The notes: generated by a model not told the origin, from the letters alone. Positions 33,593-43,413 are shown, numbered from the stretch's first letter. The stretch is 64,000 nt of DNA from DAOUVR01 sp034430535 (GCA_964443325.1 CAYUCL010000005.1:1-64000); one strand, 5' to 3'. A program made the numbers and translations.

Positions 33593-34600
33593 ATGGAAGA
33601 AACTCAAGATATGAAACAAAGGCTGGAAGCCTACCTTAAGGCCAGGTTTCCGCAGCGGGAAGAGCTGTCGGTAGTGGAGATAGAGAGGATGCCGGTGGGG
33701 GTTTCCTATGAGACCTACCTTTTCACCGCATCCTGGAAAGAGCGTGGGGACATGGCTTCCGAAAGCCTGGTTATCCGCATGGAGCCAGAGTACGGCCCTG
33801 TACCACCCTATGACGTTAGACCCCAGTACGAGGTGCTTAAAAGCGTTCACGGAAGCGGCGTTCCCGTGCCCAAGGTCCACTGGTTAGAGATGGACAGTAA
33901 TGCCCTGGGCCGTCCCTTCTTCGTCATGGACAAAATAGAGGGTACAACGTTGACCAGCACCTTCTCGCAAGCGCTGGAGCACCGGGAGCAGCTAACGAAG
34001 GACTATGTCTCAATACTGGCGACGCTACATGCGCTCGACAGGGAGGCTCTTAGCCTCTCTACTTTGGATGCGCCAGCGAACGAGCGCCACTATGCCGAAA
34101 AGGAGATCGCCAGGTGGGAGTGGGTGGTGGCAGACACTCAGTACAGCCCACAGCCGGTGCTGGCCGAACTGATTTGCTGGCTGAAAAGGAATATACCCCC
34201 AGCCGAGCGCACTACACTGTGTCACGGCGACTACCACTCGCGGAATTTCCTTGCCCGCAACGGCCGAATTGTAGCCGTCCTGGACTGGGAAATGGTTGAT
34301 ATCGGCGACCCTATCAGCGACCTCGGCTGGCACAGCATGTTCATGAGAGTCCTCAGGGAGAGCTTATGGTGGCCTGAGGCTGATTTCATCCGTAGCTACG
34401 AGGAAATGAGCGGGGTAAAGGTGAACGAGGAAAGCCTTTTCTTCTGGAAGATACTGGCATTTGTTAAGCTGACAGCTATAGGAATTGCCGGTACCAAGGC
34501 TGCCCTCGAATCTAAAGACCCAGATGTGCGCCAGCTAGGCATCTGGAACATGCTGCTGCCCCTGCTGCAGGACGCACCGGCCCGGATGCTGGGATTCTGA
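33593..34600 (+). CDS. APH-family phosphotransferase (aminoglycoside/choline kinase-like)
   Basis: A 335-residue kinase-fold protein with catalytic loop CHGDYHSRNFL (HxDxxxxN) and metal site VLDWEMVDIGDPISDLGW. The N lobe has FVMDKIEG as hinge. The best general match is the acyl-CoA-dehydrogenase-associated APH group (ACAD10/11-like), but substrate is not predictable. ATG 33593 has GGAGGCG upstream. It belongs to a three-gene run with 32523 and 34629. Confidence 0.85.
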   Translation: MEETQDMKQRLEAYLKARFPQREELSVVEIERMPVGVSYETYLFTASWKERGDMASESLVIRMEPEYGPVPPYDVRPQYEVLKSVHGSGVPVPKVHWLEMDSNALGRPFFVMDKIEGTTLTSTFSQALEHREQLTKDYVSILATLHALDREALSLSTLDAPANERHYAEKEIARWEWVVADTQYSPQPVLAELICWLKRNIPPAERTTLCHGDYHSRNFLARNGRIVAVLDWEMVDIGDPISDLGWHSMFMRVLRESLWWPEADFIRSYEEMSGVKVNEESLFFWKILAFVKLTAIGIAGTKAALESKDPDVRQLGIWNMLLPLLQDAPARMLGF

Positions 34601-34628
34601 ATAAAAGGTACAACTCAGAGGAGGTATT

Positions 34629-35132
34629 ATGGAAACTCCAATTACCACGTTGATTCTTGAAAGATGTGCTGAAACCATAGAAAAGGTGATAATTCCCAAT
34701 TTGACCGGGGCTTTCGAATTCGAGAATGCGATGTGGATAGCCATCATATTACATATCCTGGCAACGAACGTAGAAGAGAATTCCCAGGAATTAAGCGAGG
34801 AGAATGAGGGAATGGGGGAGGCCCTTGGGCAGGTGCTGGAGGTGCTGCGTGAGGAAAAGGCCTTATCTCAGAATGCGGTCAGGAGTGATTTGATAGAGAC
34901 GCTTGAGGGTGAGCTAAGAAAGGTAGAGATGGGGCCGCCAGATGTCAGCGAGGAGAACTACAACCTGAAGGGAGCCCTGGTACACACCATAAACGGCCTT
35001 GATGCCCTGACTGATGACCTCCCCAAGGAGACGCTGTCTTCCTTGAGACAGCAGGTGCGTTCCGCTCTCAGGCAGCAGCTAGACCACAGCGTGGCCCACG
35101 TTATCAGCAGGATGGGCGGAGTCCCGCTATAG
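34629..35132 (+). CDS. Hypothetical helical protein
   Basis: I do not recognise this 167-residue protein. It is acidic and mostly helical, with coiled-coil-like stretches (SQELSEENEGMGEALGQVL, LSSLRQQVRSALRQQLD). GAGGAGG sits at ideal distance before ATG 34629. It is third in a run with the CrtC-like and APH-like genes. A hydrophobic patch (MWIAIILHILAT) is too short for a sure membrane anchor. Confidence 0.7.
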   Translation: METPITTLILERCAETIEKVIIPNLTGAFEFENAMWIAIILHILATNVEENSQELSEENEGMGEALGQVLEVLREEKALSQNAVRSDLIETLEGELRKVEMGPPDVSEENYNLKGALVHTINGLDALTDDLPKETLSSLRQQVRSALRQQLDHSVAHVISRMGGVPL

Positions 35133-35162
35133 AAGCGGAAAACAACATCGCTCTTCCGCCTA

Positions 35163-35194
35163 GCGGCGAGGTTCGAATCCCTCAGGGCGTGCCA
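35163..35194 (+). other. tRNA 3'-end fragment (possible attachment-site scar)
   Basis: GAGGTTCGAATCCCTC and GGGCGTGCCA form the T arm and acceptor 3' strand of a tRNA ending in CCA, without any 5' half. It aligns with the 3' end of tRNA-Arg at 32352-32380 (GTTCGAATCCCTC-x-GGGCG shared). Such duplicates arise when elements integrate into tRNA genes. No integrase lies between. Confidence 0.55.
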
Positions 35195-35323
35195 TCTACA
35201 AGCTCCCCATAGTTGCCAATAAGAGCATTTTGCGATTATCATATCGTGGAAACGAGACTGGTGTAGATACTCCTCACAGTGACCATTATGAGCAGGTGGA
35301 TTTAATAAAGGAGAGGAAACGTA

Positions 35324-35905
35324 ATGAAGATAGTAGCGATTGTGGGCAGCCCAAGGCCAAGGGGCAACACCAACTACCTTGTTGATCAGGCGTTAGCCGA
35401 GGCGGACAAGCTGGGCGTAGAGACGGAGAAGATCGACCTTACCCCATACGTGGTGAATCCATGTCAGGGGCACGATAACTGTGCAACTCAAACAGAGTGT
35501 CTCCAGAAGGATGATGCCCCATGGATTCTGGAGAAATTCCGCCAGGCGGACGGCGTCATCCTGGCAACGCCGGTCTATTACTACAACATGACCGCCCAGA
35601 TGAAGGCCTTCGTCGACCGCAACTACTTTCTTTACAAGCACGACATCGGGATAGAGGCAAAGGTAGCAGGCTTGATCATCGTTGCCGGTGGCGAGGGCAT
35701 GGGGCAAACCGACCGCGCGATGAGACGTTTTCTCGCCTTCTACATTGAGAATGACCGCATCAGCACTGTAATTGGGTTGGCTAACCGACTGGGCGAGATG
35801 AAGACCAATGCATCCGCCATTGAGGAGGCCCGAAAGCTCGGCAGGCTCATGGCTTCCCAATTGACGCAGGCTACCCCGGCCCCATCGACAGGGTCATCTC
35901 AATAA
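35324..35905 (+). CDS. NADPH-dependent FMN reductase / iron-sulfur flavoprotein-like
   Basis: A 193-residue flavodoxin-fold protein: FMN phosphate loop VGSPRPRGNTNYLVDQAL and second loop TPVYYYNMTAQMKAFVDR. Between them CQGHDNCATQTEC supplies three Cys, which in related flavoproteins bind an iron-sulfur cluster, though the spacing is only similar. GGAGAGGAAAC precedes ATG 35324. Probable role is flavin or electron-carrier reduction; partner unknown. Confidence 0.85.
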   Translation: MKIVAIVGSPRPRGNTNYLVDQALAEADKLGVETEKIDLTPYVVNPCQGHDNCATQTECLQKDDAPWILEKFRQADGVILATPVYYYNMTAQMKAFVDRNYFLYKHDIGIEAKVAGLIIVAGGEGMGQTDRAMRRFLAFYIENDRISTVIGLANRLGEMKTNASAIEEARKLGRLMASQLTQATPAPSTGSSQ

Positions 35906-35928
35906 CTAGAATAATGGAGAACCGCACA

Positions 35929-37086
35929 ATGGCTTACGATTTTGATCGATACATAGACAGATACTCCTCCGACAGTGTCAAGTGGCATCACTACGGGGAG
36001 GACGTGTTGCCCTTATGGGTGGGGGATATGGATTTCGCATCGCCTGAGCCGGTCATCCGCGCCCTGCACGAGCGTGCGGAGCATGGGGTGTTTGGCTACG
36101 GTATAGAACCGCCGGAATTCCGGCCTCTGATTGTAGAGCGTCTCCAGCGTCTTTACGATTGGCATATCTGCCCTGAGGCAATTGTCTTTCTACCGGGAGT
36201 TGTAAGTGGCTTCAACCTGGCCTGCCGCACCGTGACCTCCCCCGGCGATGGGATGTTGGTGCAAACCCCAATCTATTACCCCATCCTTCGCATCCCAGAA
36301 AACACCGGCGTTACTCTAAACGATATGGAGCTCACGCGGCAGCCAGACGGGCACTACGAGATCGATTTCGATGCCTTCGAGGAAGCTATCACAGAGCGAA
36401 CCCGCATCTTTATACTGTGCAATCCGCACAATCCAGTGGGACGCGTGTTCCGCCGCGAGGAACTGGAGCGCATGGCCGAAATCTGTCTCCGCCACAACGT
36501 CGTCATCTGTTCCGATGAGATTTATTGCGATCAGGTGTTTCGCGGGCACCGACACCTGCCCATCGCTTCGCTGAACCCCAATATCGCCGACCGCACCATC
36601 ACCCTTACGGCGCCGAGCAAAACATACAACCTTCCCGGCCTTCGCTGTGGTCTGGCCATCATCCAAAATCAGGAACTTCGACAGAAGTTTGAGTCAGCCC
36701 GGGCGGATATCGTTCCCAAACCGAACGTCATGGGCTATACCGCCGCCATAGCCGCCTACCGCGACGGTCAGCCGTGGCTGGATCAGGTCATGCACTACCT
36801 GGAGGCCAACCGCGATTTCCTCCTCCAATACGTGAACACGCATCTTCCGGGCATCAATATGGGCAAGCCGGAGGCAACCTACCTTGCCTGGCTCGACTGC
36901 CGCCAGGCAGGCATACCGGGCAATCCTCACGAATTCTTTCTGGAGAAGGCGAAGGTCGCTCTGAACGACGGTCCGCCCTTTGGTCGGGGTGGCGAGGGGT
37001 TCGTGCGACTGAACTTTGGCTGCCCGCGCTCCACGCTGGAGGAAGCGCTCGAACGGATGAAAAACGCGCTGAAGGCCTTGAGATAA
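35929..37086 (+). CDS. PLP aminotransferase, MalY/PatB cystathionine beta-lyase type
   Basis: A 385-residue fold-type I PLP enzyme. MAYDFDRYIDRYSSDSVKW and LPLWVGDMDFASP are the MalY/PatB-type start; NPHNPVGRV, SDEIYCDQVF and the PLP Lys in TAPSKTYNLPGL follow, and RLNFGCPRSTL closes it. These enzymes cleave cystathionine or cysteine. ATG 35929 follows TGGAGA; an in-frame ATG at 35914 is possible. The FMN reductase ends only 23 bases upstream, so they may share a transcript. Confidence 0.92.
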   Translation: MAYDFDRYIDRYSSDSVKWHHYGEDVLPLWVGDMDFASPEPVIRALHERAEHGVFGYGIEPPEFRPLIVERLQRLYDWHICPEAIVFLPGVVSGFNLACRTVTSPGDGMLVQTPIYYPILRIPENTGVTLNDMELTRQPDGHYEIDFDAFEEAITERTRIFILCNPHNPVGRVFRREELERMAEICLRHNVVICSDEIYCDQVFRGHRHLPIASLNPNIADRTITLTAPSKTYNLPGLRCGLAIIQNQELRQKFESARADIVPKPNVMGYTAAIAAYRDGQPWLDQVMHYLEANRDFLLQYVNTHLPGINMGKPEATYLAWLDCRQAGIPGNPHEFFLEKAKVALNDGPPFGRGGEGFVRLNFGCPRSTLEEALERMKNALKALR

Positions 37087-37221
37087 GCGAACGCAGTCAA
37101 GCCAGCTATACAGCGTGTATACAACAGAACCGGGCTATGGTGCGTTAAAAAGAATGCAGAGTATCGACTTCATAAGGAAAGTATCTAATAACGTATCAGG
37201 TCGATATATTCACCGTTTCTG

Positions 37222-39144
37222 CTACACCACAAGCCCCCTTTGCTCTAAGTCCTTTACAATATCCTTAAGACCGAGGGCCTCAAGCTTACTCTTTGTCTGA
37301 AGGCCGCTGGCAACATCCCACTGCCTGGCCTGATAATATTCGTCTTTTATCTTTTCAAATGCTTCCCTGTCCACCACAGCTCCCTTCCTGGATATGGCCT
37401 CTCCATCCTTTCCAGGTACCAGGCACGGGTCTTCGGGATTGATTCTATCCTTAAGCGGTCTTTGATAGAAAATCTCCGGGATGACTTCGCTTTCCCTTCC
37501 CTTGCGTCCTTCCCTGGCGAAAACAGCCCTGCGAAGGTTGAAGACTACCTCACCCATCCTATCAAGCTCCTTTTCGTCAACTTCCCTTCCCGTCACTGCG
37601 GAGAAGACCTGGCTTTCCAAAGTAGGGTCACCTATATGGTCTTCCGAATGCACAACGTCCGCAATGGGCCAGGCAAAGGCGCAAAGGATGATGCTTTCCC
37701 TTGCCGACCAACGGTCCTGTACCGCTTTTACCGCACGGCCTTTCCCCTCAAGGGTAGAGAAGTCTATTGCGTTCTCGCTCCCGAAGAACCTCTTGCTAAT
37801 GGCCTGGAGCACGGGGGGAGAAACGTAAGCGCCTTCTTTCCCCTTGGCCCACTCCGCCCACTTCCCCACAAGCCCGGATATCTCACTGATGACCGCGTGC
37901 TGCCTTGGCTGCATCGCATAGAGGAGTCCCATCATAATATCCCGCCTCGGGTCACCCTCAGCCGCCTGCCCGGTGCTGTGGAAGATGTAATCGGTAATCA
38001 GCGCCTTCGCTTCACTTCCTACCGCATCAGCCGCACGTATCGTTCCCCGCGCAAGGATATCTCCAAAGCCTTCCCTGAGCGAGATCTTTTTCACAAGAGC
38101 CTCTATAAACTCAAGGCTTCCGAATTTCGACAACGGTAGGCCCGTATTCTTATCTGTAAGAATGCCTGCTTTGTGGCACCTGGTTAGCCAGGCAAGCATC
38201 GCCTCGGTAACCCGTGTATCAAGCCCATACTCATCACACATCCTGTTGGCATAGAAAGGGACCTCGTTCCATTCTCCATAATATCTCTGAGCCCGGTATT
38301 GATAGAAAATCCCGGACTGGCACATATATTTCCCTTTCTCGCCGCTGTCTGCCACCATAACGGCCCTGATGCAGCCGTTTATGCAACCGTAGCAGACTTC
38401 CTTCTTCATGTTGGGGCCGGGTATGAATCCGAAATCGCCCTGTGCTGCCCCTTCCTTCAGCTTGCGCAGGCGCCTGCCAAGTGCTCGAAGCTTTTCCGGA
38501 TTAGCCGCCGCTGGCCTTCCACGCCCCCTTACTACGATAGCCTTTAGATTCTTGGAGCCCATAACTGCTCCAAAGCCGCCTGAAGCACTGGAATCATTTT
38601 CGGCGATGACATTGGCAAAGACAACCATATTCTCGCCAGCAGGGCCAATAGTCGCTACCCTTACAGACCTTCCAAGTTCTCCCTTAAGCAGCTCTCGCGT
38701 CTCAACTGCGCCCTTGCCCCACAGAGCCGAGGCATCCCTAATTTGGACAGTGTCATCCTCTATGGCAAGATAAACAGGCCTCTCTGATTTGCCTTGAATT
38801 ATTATGGCATCGTAACCAGCGAACTTGAGCTGTGCTCCCCACGTTCCCCCCAGACTGCCGCAGGAGAACTGTTCTGGAATGGTGAGCGGCGATTTCCCAT
38901 GAACTTGCCAGATGGAGCCAGCCACTCCGGTAAACCCTGCTGTGGGTCCAGTAACGAATATGAGGGGGCTCTTGGGGTCGAAAGCTTTGATATCAGGTGA
39001 GGATTCGTCCCAATAGATTTTGCTAGCAATACCCATACCCCCAATGAATCTATCGGCATAGTCCATTGTAGGAATGCTAGAAATGCGGGCTGAAGATAAA
39101 TCTACCTTTAGAATCTTTCCTGTGTATCCATATTGTCCGTTCAC
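37222..39144 (-). CDS. Aldehyde:ferredoxin oxidoreductase family protein (complete FeS ligands)
   Basis: Tungsten/molybdopterin enzyme of the AOR family, 640 residues from GTG 39144 (GGAGG 8 bases upstream). N-terminal YGYTGKILKVDLSS, cofactor-binding GPTAGFTGVAGSIWQVHGKS and GPAGENMVVFANVIAE lead to the [4Fe-4S] ligands CYGCINGC (CxxCxxxC) and a later Cys in ILCAFAWP. All four ligands are present, unlike the tandem pair at 52245/54255. It is a single gene with no adjacent ferredoxin. The substrate aldehyde or acid is unknown. Confidence 0.92.
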   Translation of the reverse strand: MNGQYGYTGKILKVDLSSARISSIPTMDYADRFIGGMGIASKIYWDESSPDIKAFDPKSPLIFVTGPTAGFTGVAGSIWQVHGKSPLTIPEQFSCGSLGGTWGAQLKFAGYDAIIIQGKSERPVYLAIEDDTVQIRDASALWGKGAVETRELLKGELGRSVRVATIGPAGENMVVFANVIAENDSSASGGFGAVMGSKNLKAIVVRGRGRPAAANPEKLRALGRRLRKLKEGAAQGDFGFIPGPNMKKEVCYGCINGCIRAVMVADSGEKGKYMCQSGIFYQYRAQRYYGEWNEVPFYANRMCDEYGLDTRVTEAMLAWLTRCHKAGILTDKNTGLPLSKFGSLEFIEALVKKISLREGFGDILARGTIRAADAVGSEAKALITDYIFHSTGQAAEGDPRRDIMMGLLYAMQPRQHAVISEISGLVGKWAEWAKGKEGAYVSPPVLQAISKRFFGSENAIDFSTLEGKGRAVKAVQDRWSARESIILCAFAWPIADVVHSEDHIGDPTLESQVFSAVTGREVDEKELDRMGEVVFNLRRAVFAREGRKGRESEVIPEIFYQRPLKDRINPEDPCLVPGKDGEAISRKGAVVDREAFEKIKDEYYQARQWDVASGLQTKSKLEALGLKDIVKDLEQRGLVV

Positions 39145-39391
39145 TTTAACCTCCGTTGGTAAACTTTGCCTTGCAAGCCGCCATTGAGCGCCTTTCACTA
39201 ATGAAGCCAGATCCGCCTTCCGTTACTCCAGCCTTGAGTATCAGGCTTCCCAATGGCCTGGAAACAATCATGTCTCTCCAAGGATACCGCAAATGGGGTG
39301 CATCCGACAATGCTCTCGGAGCAATCCCATTGACAAGGGGAAGCGACGGCGCTATATTGTCTGCGCCAAATTAAAAGAATGGAGGGAGGAA

Positions 39392-39784
39392 ATGGCGAAG
39401 ATAACCGAGGAAATGAAGACGATGATAGCTAATCAGGCGGCATTCATTGCCACTGTCAGTGCTGATGGCACGCCCAACCTTGTGACAAAAGGCACCACCC
39501 AGGTACTGGATGATGAGCACATCGTGTTCTTTGAATTATCTGGCGGTCGCACCTGGGAAAACCTGCAGAAGAATCCCAAAATAGCCATCGCTGTAGCTGA
39601 CAAGAGCACCATTCAGGGCTACCGCTTTGTTGGCAAGGCGGAGTTCATAACTGAGGGAGACCTCTACGAGAGTGCCAAGAAGATAGGGGAGATGTTGAAC
39701 ATACCCGCTCCACCCAAGGCAGCGGTGAAGATGAAGGTTGATGCGATCTATAACCTTGGCGCCGGCGGACAGAAGATCGACTGA
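39392..39784 (+). CDS. Pyridoxamine 5'-phosphate oxidase-like flavin protein
   Basis: A 130-residue split-barrel protein: FIATVSADGTPNLV, WENLQKNPKIAIAVAD and GYRFVGKAEF are typical of the PPOX/FMN-binding group in anaerobes. ATG 39392 follows GGAGGGAGGA. Probably binds FMN or F420-type cofactor; reaction unknown. Stands alone. Confidence 0.87.
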   Translation: MAKITEEMKTMIANQAAFIATVSADGTPNLVTKGTTQVLDDEHIVFFELSGGRTWENLQKNPKIAIAVADKSTIQGYRFVGKAEFITEGDLYESAKKIGEMLNIPAPPKAAVKMKVDAIYNLGAGGQKID

Positions 39785-40004
39785 AGCAACAAGTAGTATA
39801 TGGCATTAATACGCTGTACTCAGCTTAGCCTTAGCAGATGGTTCTGTGGCGACGTTTGTAAAGTATTAGGGTCATCCAAGACCTAACGACTTAGTGCGGT
39901 GGCTTGCAAGTCCTTAGAATGATGACAAAAAGCTGCCTCTTCGTTAAACAAAGGTGATTTATGTGGATGAGGCAAGTGTTGTGCAAAGGTGGGGTAACCC
40001 TTCG

Positions 40005-40823
40005 TTAGAGCTCGACCGTTGAGAGTGCTCTTTCAGCGGCTTCCTCGCCCCGAGGTATGAGCTCGCTGGCTAGATGGAAATCTGTGGGACCAACGTGCGC
40101 TACGTCGGGTTCGATCACAAGGTCAGCCCCCTCAAGAGAGGCCCTGGCGATGAGATTTGCCGATATGTCTACCATCTGCATGAGAATGGCAAATATGTTG
40201 AGTCCTCTGCTCAAGTCCCCGCTGCCTTGCTTTGAAATCCTGCCCTCAGGATGTGGCAATACATTCACCGCGATGATGAACTCCGCCCCCATGTCCCTTA
40301 CGGTACTTACCGGAACAGGATTCACCAGGCCCCCGTCTACCAATATCCTGCCATCCCACTCAACCGGCAGGAATATCCCCGGGATTGATATGCTCGCCCT
40401 CACTGCACTCGCCACCAGGCCATCCTTTATAACCACTTCCTCACCTGTATCGATATCGACGGCAACGCAGGCGAAAGGGACCTTCAAATCAGAAAAATTC
40501 TCCTCACCCAGATAGGAATCCAGAATAGCTTCTACTTTTTTGCCCTTGATAAGTCCGACACGGGGGAGGGCAGGGTCAAGCAACTGGGCCATCTTCCACC
40601 GGCTCCACTCCGTAGCGTACTGCTCCAGCCGGTCAGCATCTAGCTCCTTGGCGTAGATAGCCCCGAAAATCGAACCTATGCTTGTGCCAGCGATCATCTG
40701 GGGCACAATACCCATTCTCTCAAGAACCTTCAGAACGCCAATATGTGCCAGCCCACGGGCAGCGCCACCACCCAGAGCCAGCCCTATCTTCTTTTTCTTT
40801 AATGACAGGCCGGTATATGTCAT
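40005..40823 (-). CDS. Patatin-like phospholipase (RssA/NTE family)
   Basis: A 272-residue serine hydrolase. Oxyanion hole GLALGGGAARGLAHIGVLKVL, nucleophile in AGTSIGSIFGAIYA, and catalytic Asp in VDGGLVNPVPVS give the Ser-Asp dyad. No signal peptide is seen. Likely a cytosolic lipid acyl hydrolase. The 220 bases before it (39785-40004) and the 237 after its start hold nothing I recognise. Confidence 0.92.
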   Translation of the reverse strand: MTYTGLSLKKKKIGLALGGGAARGLAHIGVLKVLERMGIVPQMIAGTSIGSIFGAIYAKELDADRLEQYATEWSRWKMAQLLDPALPRVGLIKGKKVEAILDSYLGEENFSDLKVPFACVAVDIDTGEEVVIKDGLVASAVRASISIPGIFLPVEWDGRILVDGGLVNPVPVSTVRDMGAEFIIAVNVLPHPEGRISKQGSGDLSRGLNIFAILMQMVDISANLIARASLEGADLVIEPDVAHVGPTDFHLASELIPRGEEAAERALSTVEL

Positions 40824-41060
40824 AGCACCCAGTTTGCATTCATAGATATGTTATGTTCCTATAATACACTGTGATGGGTTAGCGCACAATCACGGAATCC
40901 CTGATATTGGGCCTCGAAATACCTGAGTTCGTCACTTAGCCAAGCAGCCAGGACAGACCAGCAGTGGGGCCTGTCCTGAAAGTTGTATCTGGAGTTCCGT
41001 TGTCTGATTATGGCTTGACCTTCCTGCGGATGCTAGGTTGTTGGTTAGATGAAGCCGTTA

Positions 41061-41588
41061 TCAGTGGATTGATTCGTCGACGTGGGCCATAGCTAGCACC
41101 GATTCAATGAACGGCGTCTTGGCATCGGCATAGGCTTCACGGTCTGAACCATACCTGTCGGCCAACTCCTTCTTCAACTTGTAGTATTGCTGAGCTACAT
41201 CGGGATGAGAGCGCAGATAGTCGCGAAACAGCAAATGCCGCTCCCAGAACTCGCTGGTCAACTCAATCATGTGTATGTGATGTGTGCGTGCCTCCGGAGG
41301 ACCCTTGCGGAAAAAGCGCCTTTCTGGCAGTTCTGCCTCAAACTCAGGCACGTACTCATAGCCAATGCTTTGCAGTGGCTCAATGCACTCCTCTGCATCG
41401 GCAAGGCGACGGACAGCGACCATGATGTCAATGATTGGCTTGGCTGCCAATCCAGGTATTGCAGTGCTTCCGACGTGCTCAATTGCTACGATTCTGCGTC
41501 CGATAACATCAAGAATTCGACCCTTTTCCTCTCCATACACGACTGGCCATTGTGGATCGTAGTCAACGATTTCGACAGGGTAATTCAT
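41061..41588 (-). CDS. GrpB/UPF0157 family nucleotidyltransferase-fold protein
   Basis: A 175-residue protein beginning NYPVEIVDYDPQWPVVY, then IVAIEHVGSTAIPGLAAKPIIDIMV, the family hallmark (GST and DxD nucleotidyltransferase-like site). ATG 41588 is chosen because the conserved start follows directly; an upstream in-frame ATG at 41645 would add a non-conserved tail. Activity is unproven in this family. Confidence 0.9.
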   Translation of the reverse strand: MNYPVEIVDYDPQWPVVYGEEKGRILDVIGRRIVAIEHVGSTAIPGLAAKPIIDIMVAVRRLADAEECIEPLQSIGYEYVPEFEAELPERRFFRKGPPEARTHHIHMIELTSEFWERHLLFRDYLRSHPDVAQQYYKLKKELADRYGSDREAYADAKTPFIESVLAMAHVDESIH

Positions 41589-41686
41589 ATTTTTCACCGA
41601 CCAGCGGCGCTGGGATGAATATATTTTGGAGGAAAGCATCCTCATCCCTCATAGCGTTCAGTGCGTCAGGGTTACCTTGTGAACGG

Positions 41687-42448
41687 CTAGCGCATTTTCC
41701 AGACCGGCTTCCTCTTCTGGACAAAGGCGTCCATCCCTTCCCGTGCATCCTCCGACCCCCAGACCGAGTCAATCATGGATGCGGCAAAACGCCGCCCGTA
41801 TTCCAGAGGCACCTCGGCTCCCAGCTTCACTATTTGCTTGATAGTCCTCACTGCCAGCGGGCCATTCTCGCAGATGATCTCAGCGATGCTGGTGGCCATA
41901 GGCATAAGCTCATCAAGAGGCACTACCTTGGCCACCACACCGAGCCTGTAAGCCTCTTCAGCATCTATCGCCTCGCCGGTTAAAAGCAAAAACATTGCAC
42001 TGCTCTGCCCGATTAGGCGAGGCAAGGCAAATAGGCCTGGAATAGGCATTAGGCCTCGTTTCACCTCAGGCATAGCGAACATAGCGTTCTCAGAGCAGAT
42101 GCGGATGTCGCACCGCTGGGCTAGCTCAAAGCCGCCACCATACGCTATGCCGTTCACGGCGGCGATGGTCGGTTTGACCAGCTCGACGGGGCCTGGTGCC
42201 TTTCCTGGCTGCCGCTTCTGGCCCCCACGACCGCTCTCGGCCCCTTCTTTCAAATCGAACCCGGCAGAGAAGGCGCGGTCACCCGCGCCGGTATAGATGG
42301 CTACCCATAGGTCGTCATCTTGAGCGAAGTCGAATTCCGCCTCCTGCAACTGCTGAGAGACCTCACTGCCGAGGGCGTTTAGACGCTCGGGGCGGTTAAG
42401 GGTGAAATAGGCGATGTGGCCCTTCTTTTCGTAGATTACATATGACAT
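41687..42448 (-). CDS. Enoyl-CoA hydratase/isomerase family protein (paralog 1)
   Basis: A 253-residue crotonase-fold protein: ITLNRPERLNALG-type start (FTLNRPERLNALG), oxyanion-hole residues in AFSAGFDLKEGA and NGIAYGGGFELAQ, and the Glu-containing loop PEVKRGLMPIPG. It shows one catalytic-loop Glu; hydratase versus isomerase cannot be told. It is a clear duplicate of 42652, separated by 203 bases. Confidence 0.9.
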   Translation of the reverse strand: MSYVIYEKKGHIAYFTLNRPERLNALGSEVSQQLQEAEFDFAQDDDLWVAIYTGAGDRAFSAGFDLKEGAESGRGGQKRQPGKAPGPVELVKPTIAAVNGIAYGGGFELAQRCDIRICSENAMFAMPEVKRGLMPIPGLFALPRLIGQSSAMFLLLTGEAIDAEEAYRLGVVAKVVPLDELMPMATSIAEIICENGPLAVRTIKQIVKLGAEVPLEYGRRFAASMIDSVWGSEDAREGMDAFVQKRKPVWKMR

Positions 42449-42651
42449 GTTGCTTACCCCCTTGCATTAGTATTGCGCTATATGCCAACCACGCATCCCG
42501 CTTGATTACGCTCGGCCGTCTCAACCGATGTGTATTAGGTACTCTGTTCCAAAGGGTGGTACGTAGGCGCAGAACCAAAGTTGTAAAACGGCCAACCATT
42601 AAAATCAGACAATTGTTAAAATGAGTATAATAAGGTCTACGCAGTCGCCAG

Positions 42652-43413
42652 CTAGCGCATTTTCCACACTGGCTTTCTCTTTTCAGTGAAGGCGGCTGCC
42701 GCTTCCTTGGCATCCTCTGAGCCCCACACTGAGTCTATCAGCGATGCTGCAAGTCGTCGGGCATAATCCATGGGAACCTCACTACCTAGACTAACAATCC
42801 TTTTAGCCGCTCGTACGCCAAGCGGTGCATTGCTGCATATGATATCAGCCATGGCGACGGCTGTGGGCATCAGTTCAGCCAGAGGCACTATTTTAGTCAC
42901 CAGACCGATGCGGTAGGCCTCTTGGGCATCTATCGGCTCACCACTGAGGATGAGCCACAAGGAGTTGCTCTGGCCAACGAGGCGGGGCAGTGTGAATAGG
43001 CCTGTAACCGGCACGCGGCCAGCCTTTACCTCGGCCATGGCGAAGGTGGCGTTCTCAGAACAGATGCGGACGTCGCATCGCTGCACCAGCTCAAACCCGC
43101 CTCCATAACAGATGCCGTTTACTGCAGCGATGGTCGGTTTGTCGGTTTCGACGGAGATGGATGCCTTTCCTGGCAATATCACCGGTGCCTCACGGCCCTG
43201 TTCGGCAGCCTCCTTCAGGTCCAGGCCAGCGCAGAAGGCCCTCTCTCCCGCTCCAGTAAAGATGGCCACCCAGGCATCGTCATCTTGAGCAAATCTGTTT
43301 TCTGCGTCCCTCAATTGCTGCATCAGTTCTCTGCTCAAGGCATTTAGACGCTCGGGGCGGTTGAGGGTGATGTAAGCGACATGGTTCTTCCTCTCATATA
43401 GTACGTACGACAT
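42652..43413 (-). CDS. Enoyl-CoA hydratase/isomerase family protein (paralog 2)
   Basis: Same length and layout as the neighbour at 41687: ITLNRPERLNALSREL, AFCAGLDLKEAAEQG, NGICYGGGFELVQRCD, AEVKAGRVPVTG, and an identical ending (EKRKPVWKMR). It is the older or newer half of a tandem duplication. Acts on an acyl-CoA in beta-oxidation or an aromatic degradation route (family knowledge). AAGGAGG before the ATG. Confidence 0.9.
   Translation of the reverse strand: MSYVLYERKNHVAYITLNRPERLNALSRELMQQLRDAENRFAQDDDAWVAIFTGAGERAFCAGLDLKEAAEQGREAPVILPGKASISVETDKPTIAAVNGICYGGGFELVQRCDVRICSENATFAMAEVKAGRVPVTGLFTLPRLVGQSNSLWLILSGEPIDAQEAYRIGLVTKIVPLAELMPTAVAMADIICSNAPLGVRAAKRIVSLGSEVPMDYARRLAASLIDSVWGSEDAKEAAAAFTEKRKPVWKMR

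Noticed and set aside
35163..35194. A functional tRNA gene
   Set aside because: Only the T arm and 3' acceptor strand exist; no anticodon or D arm precedes it.
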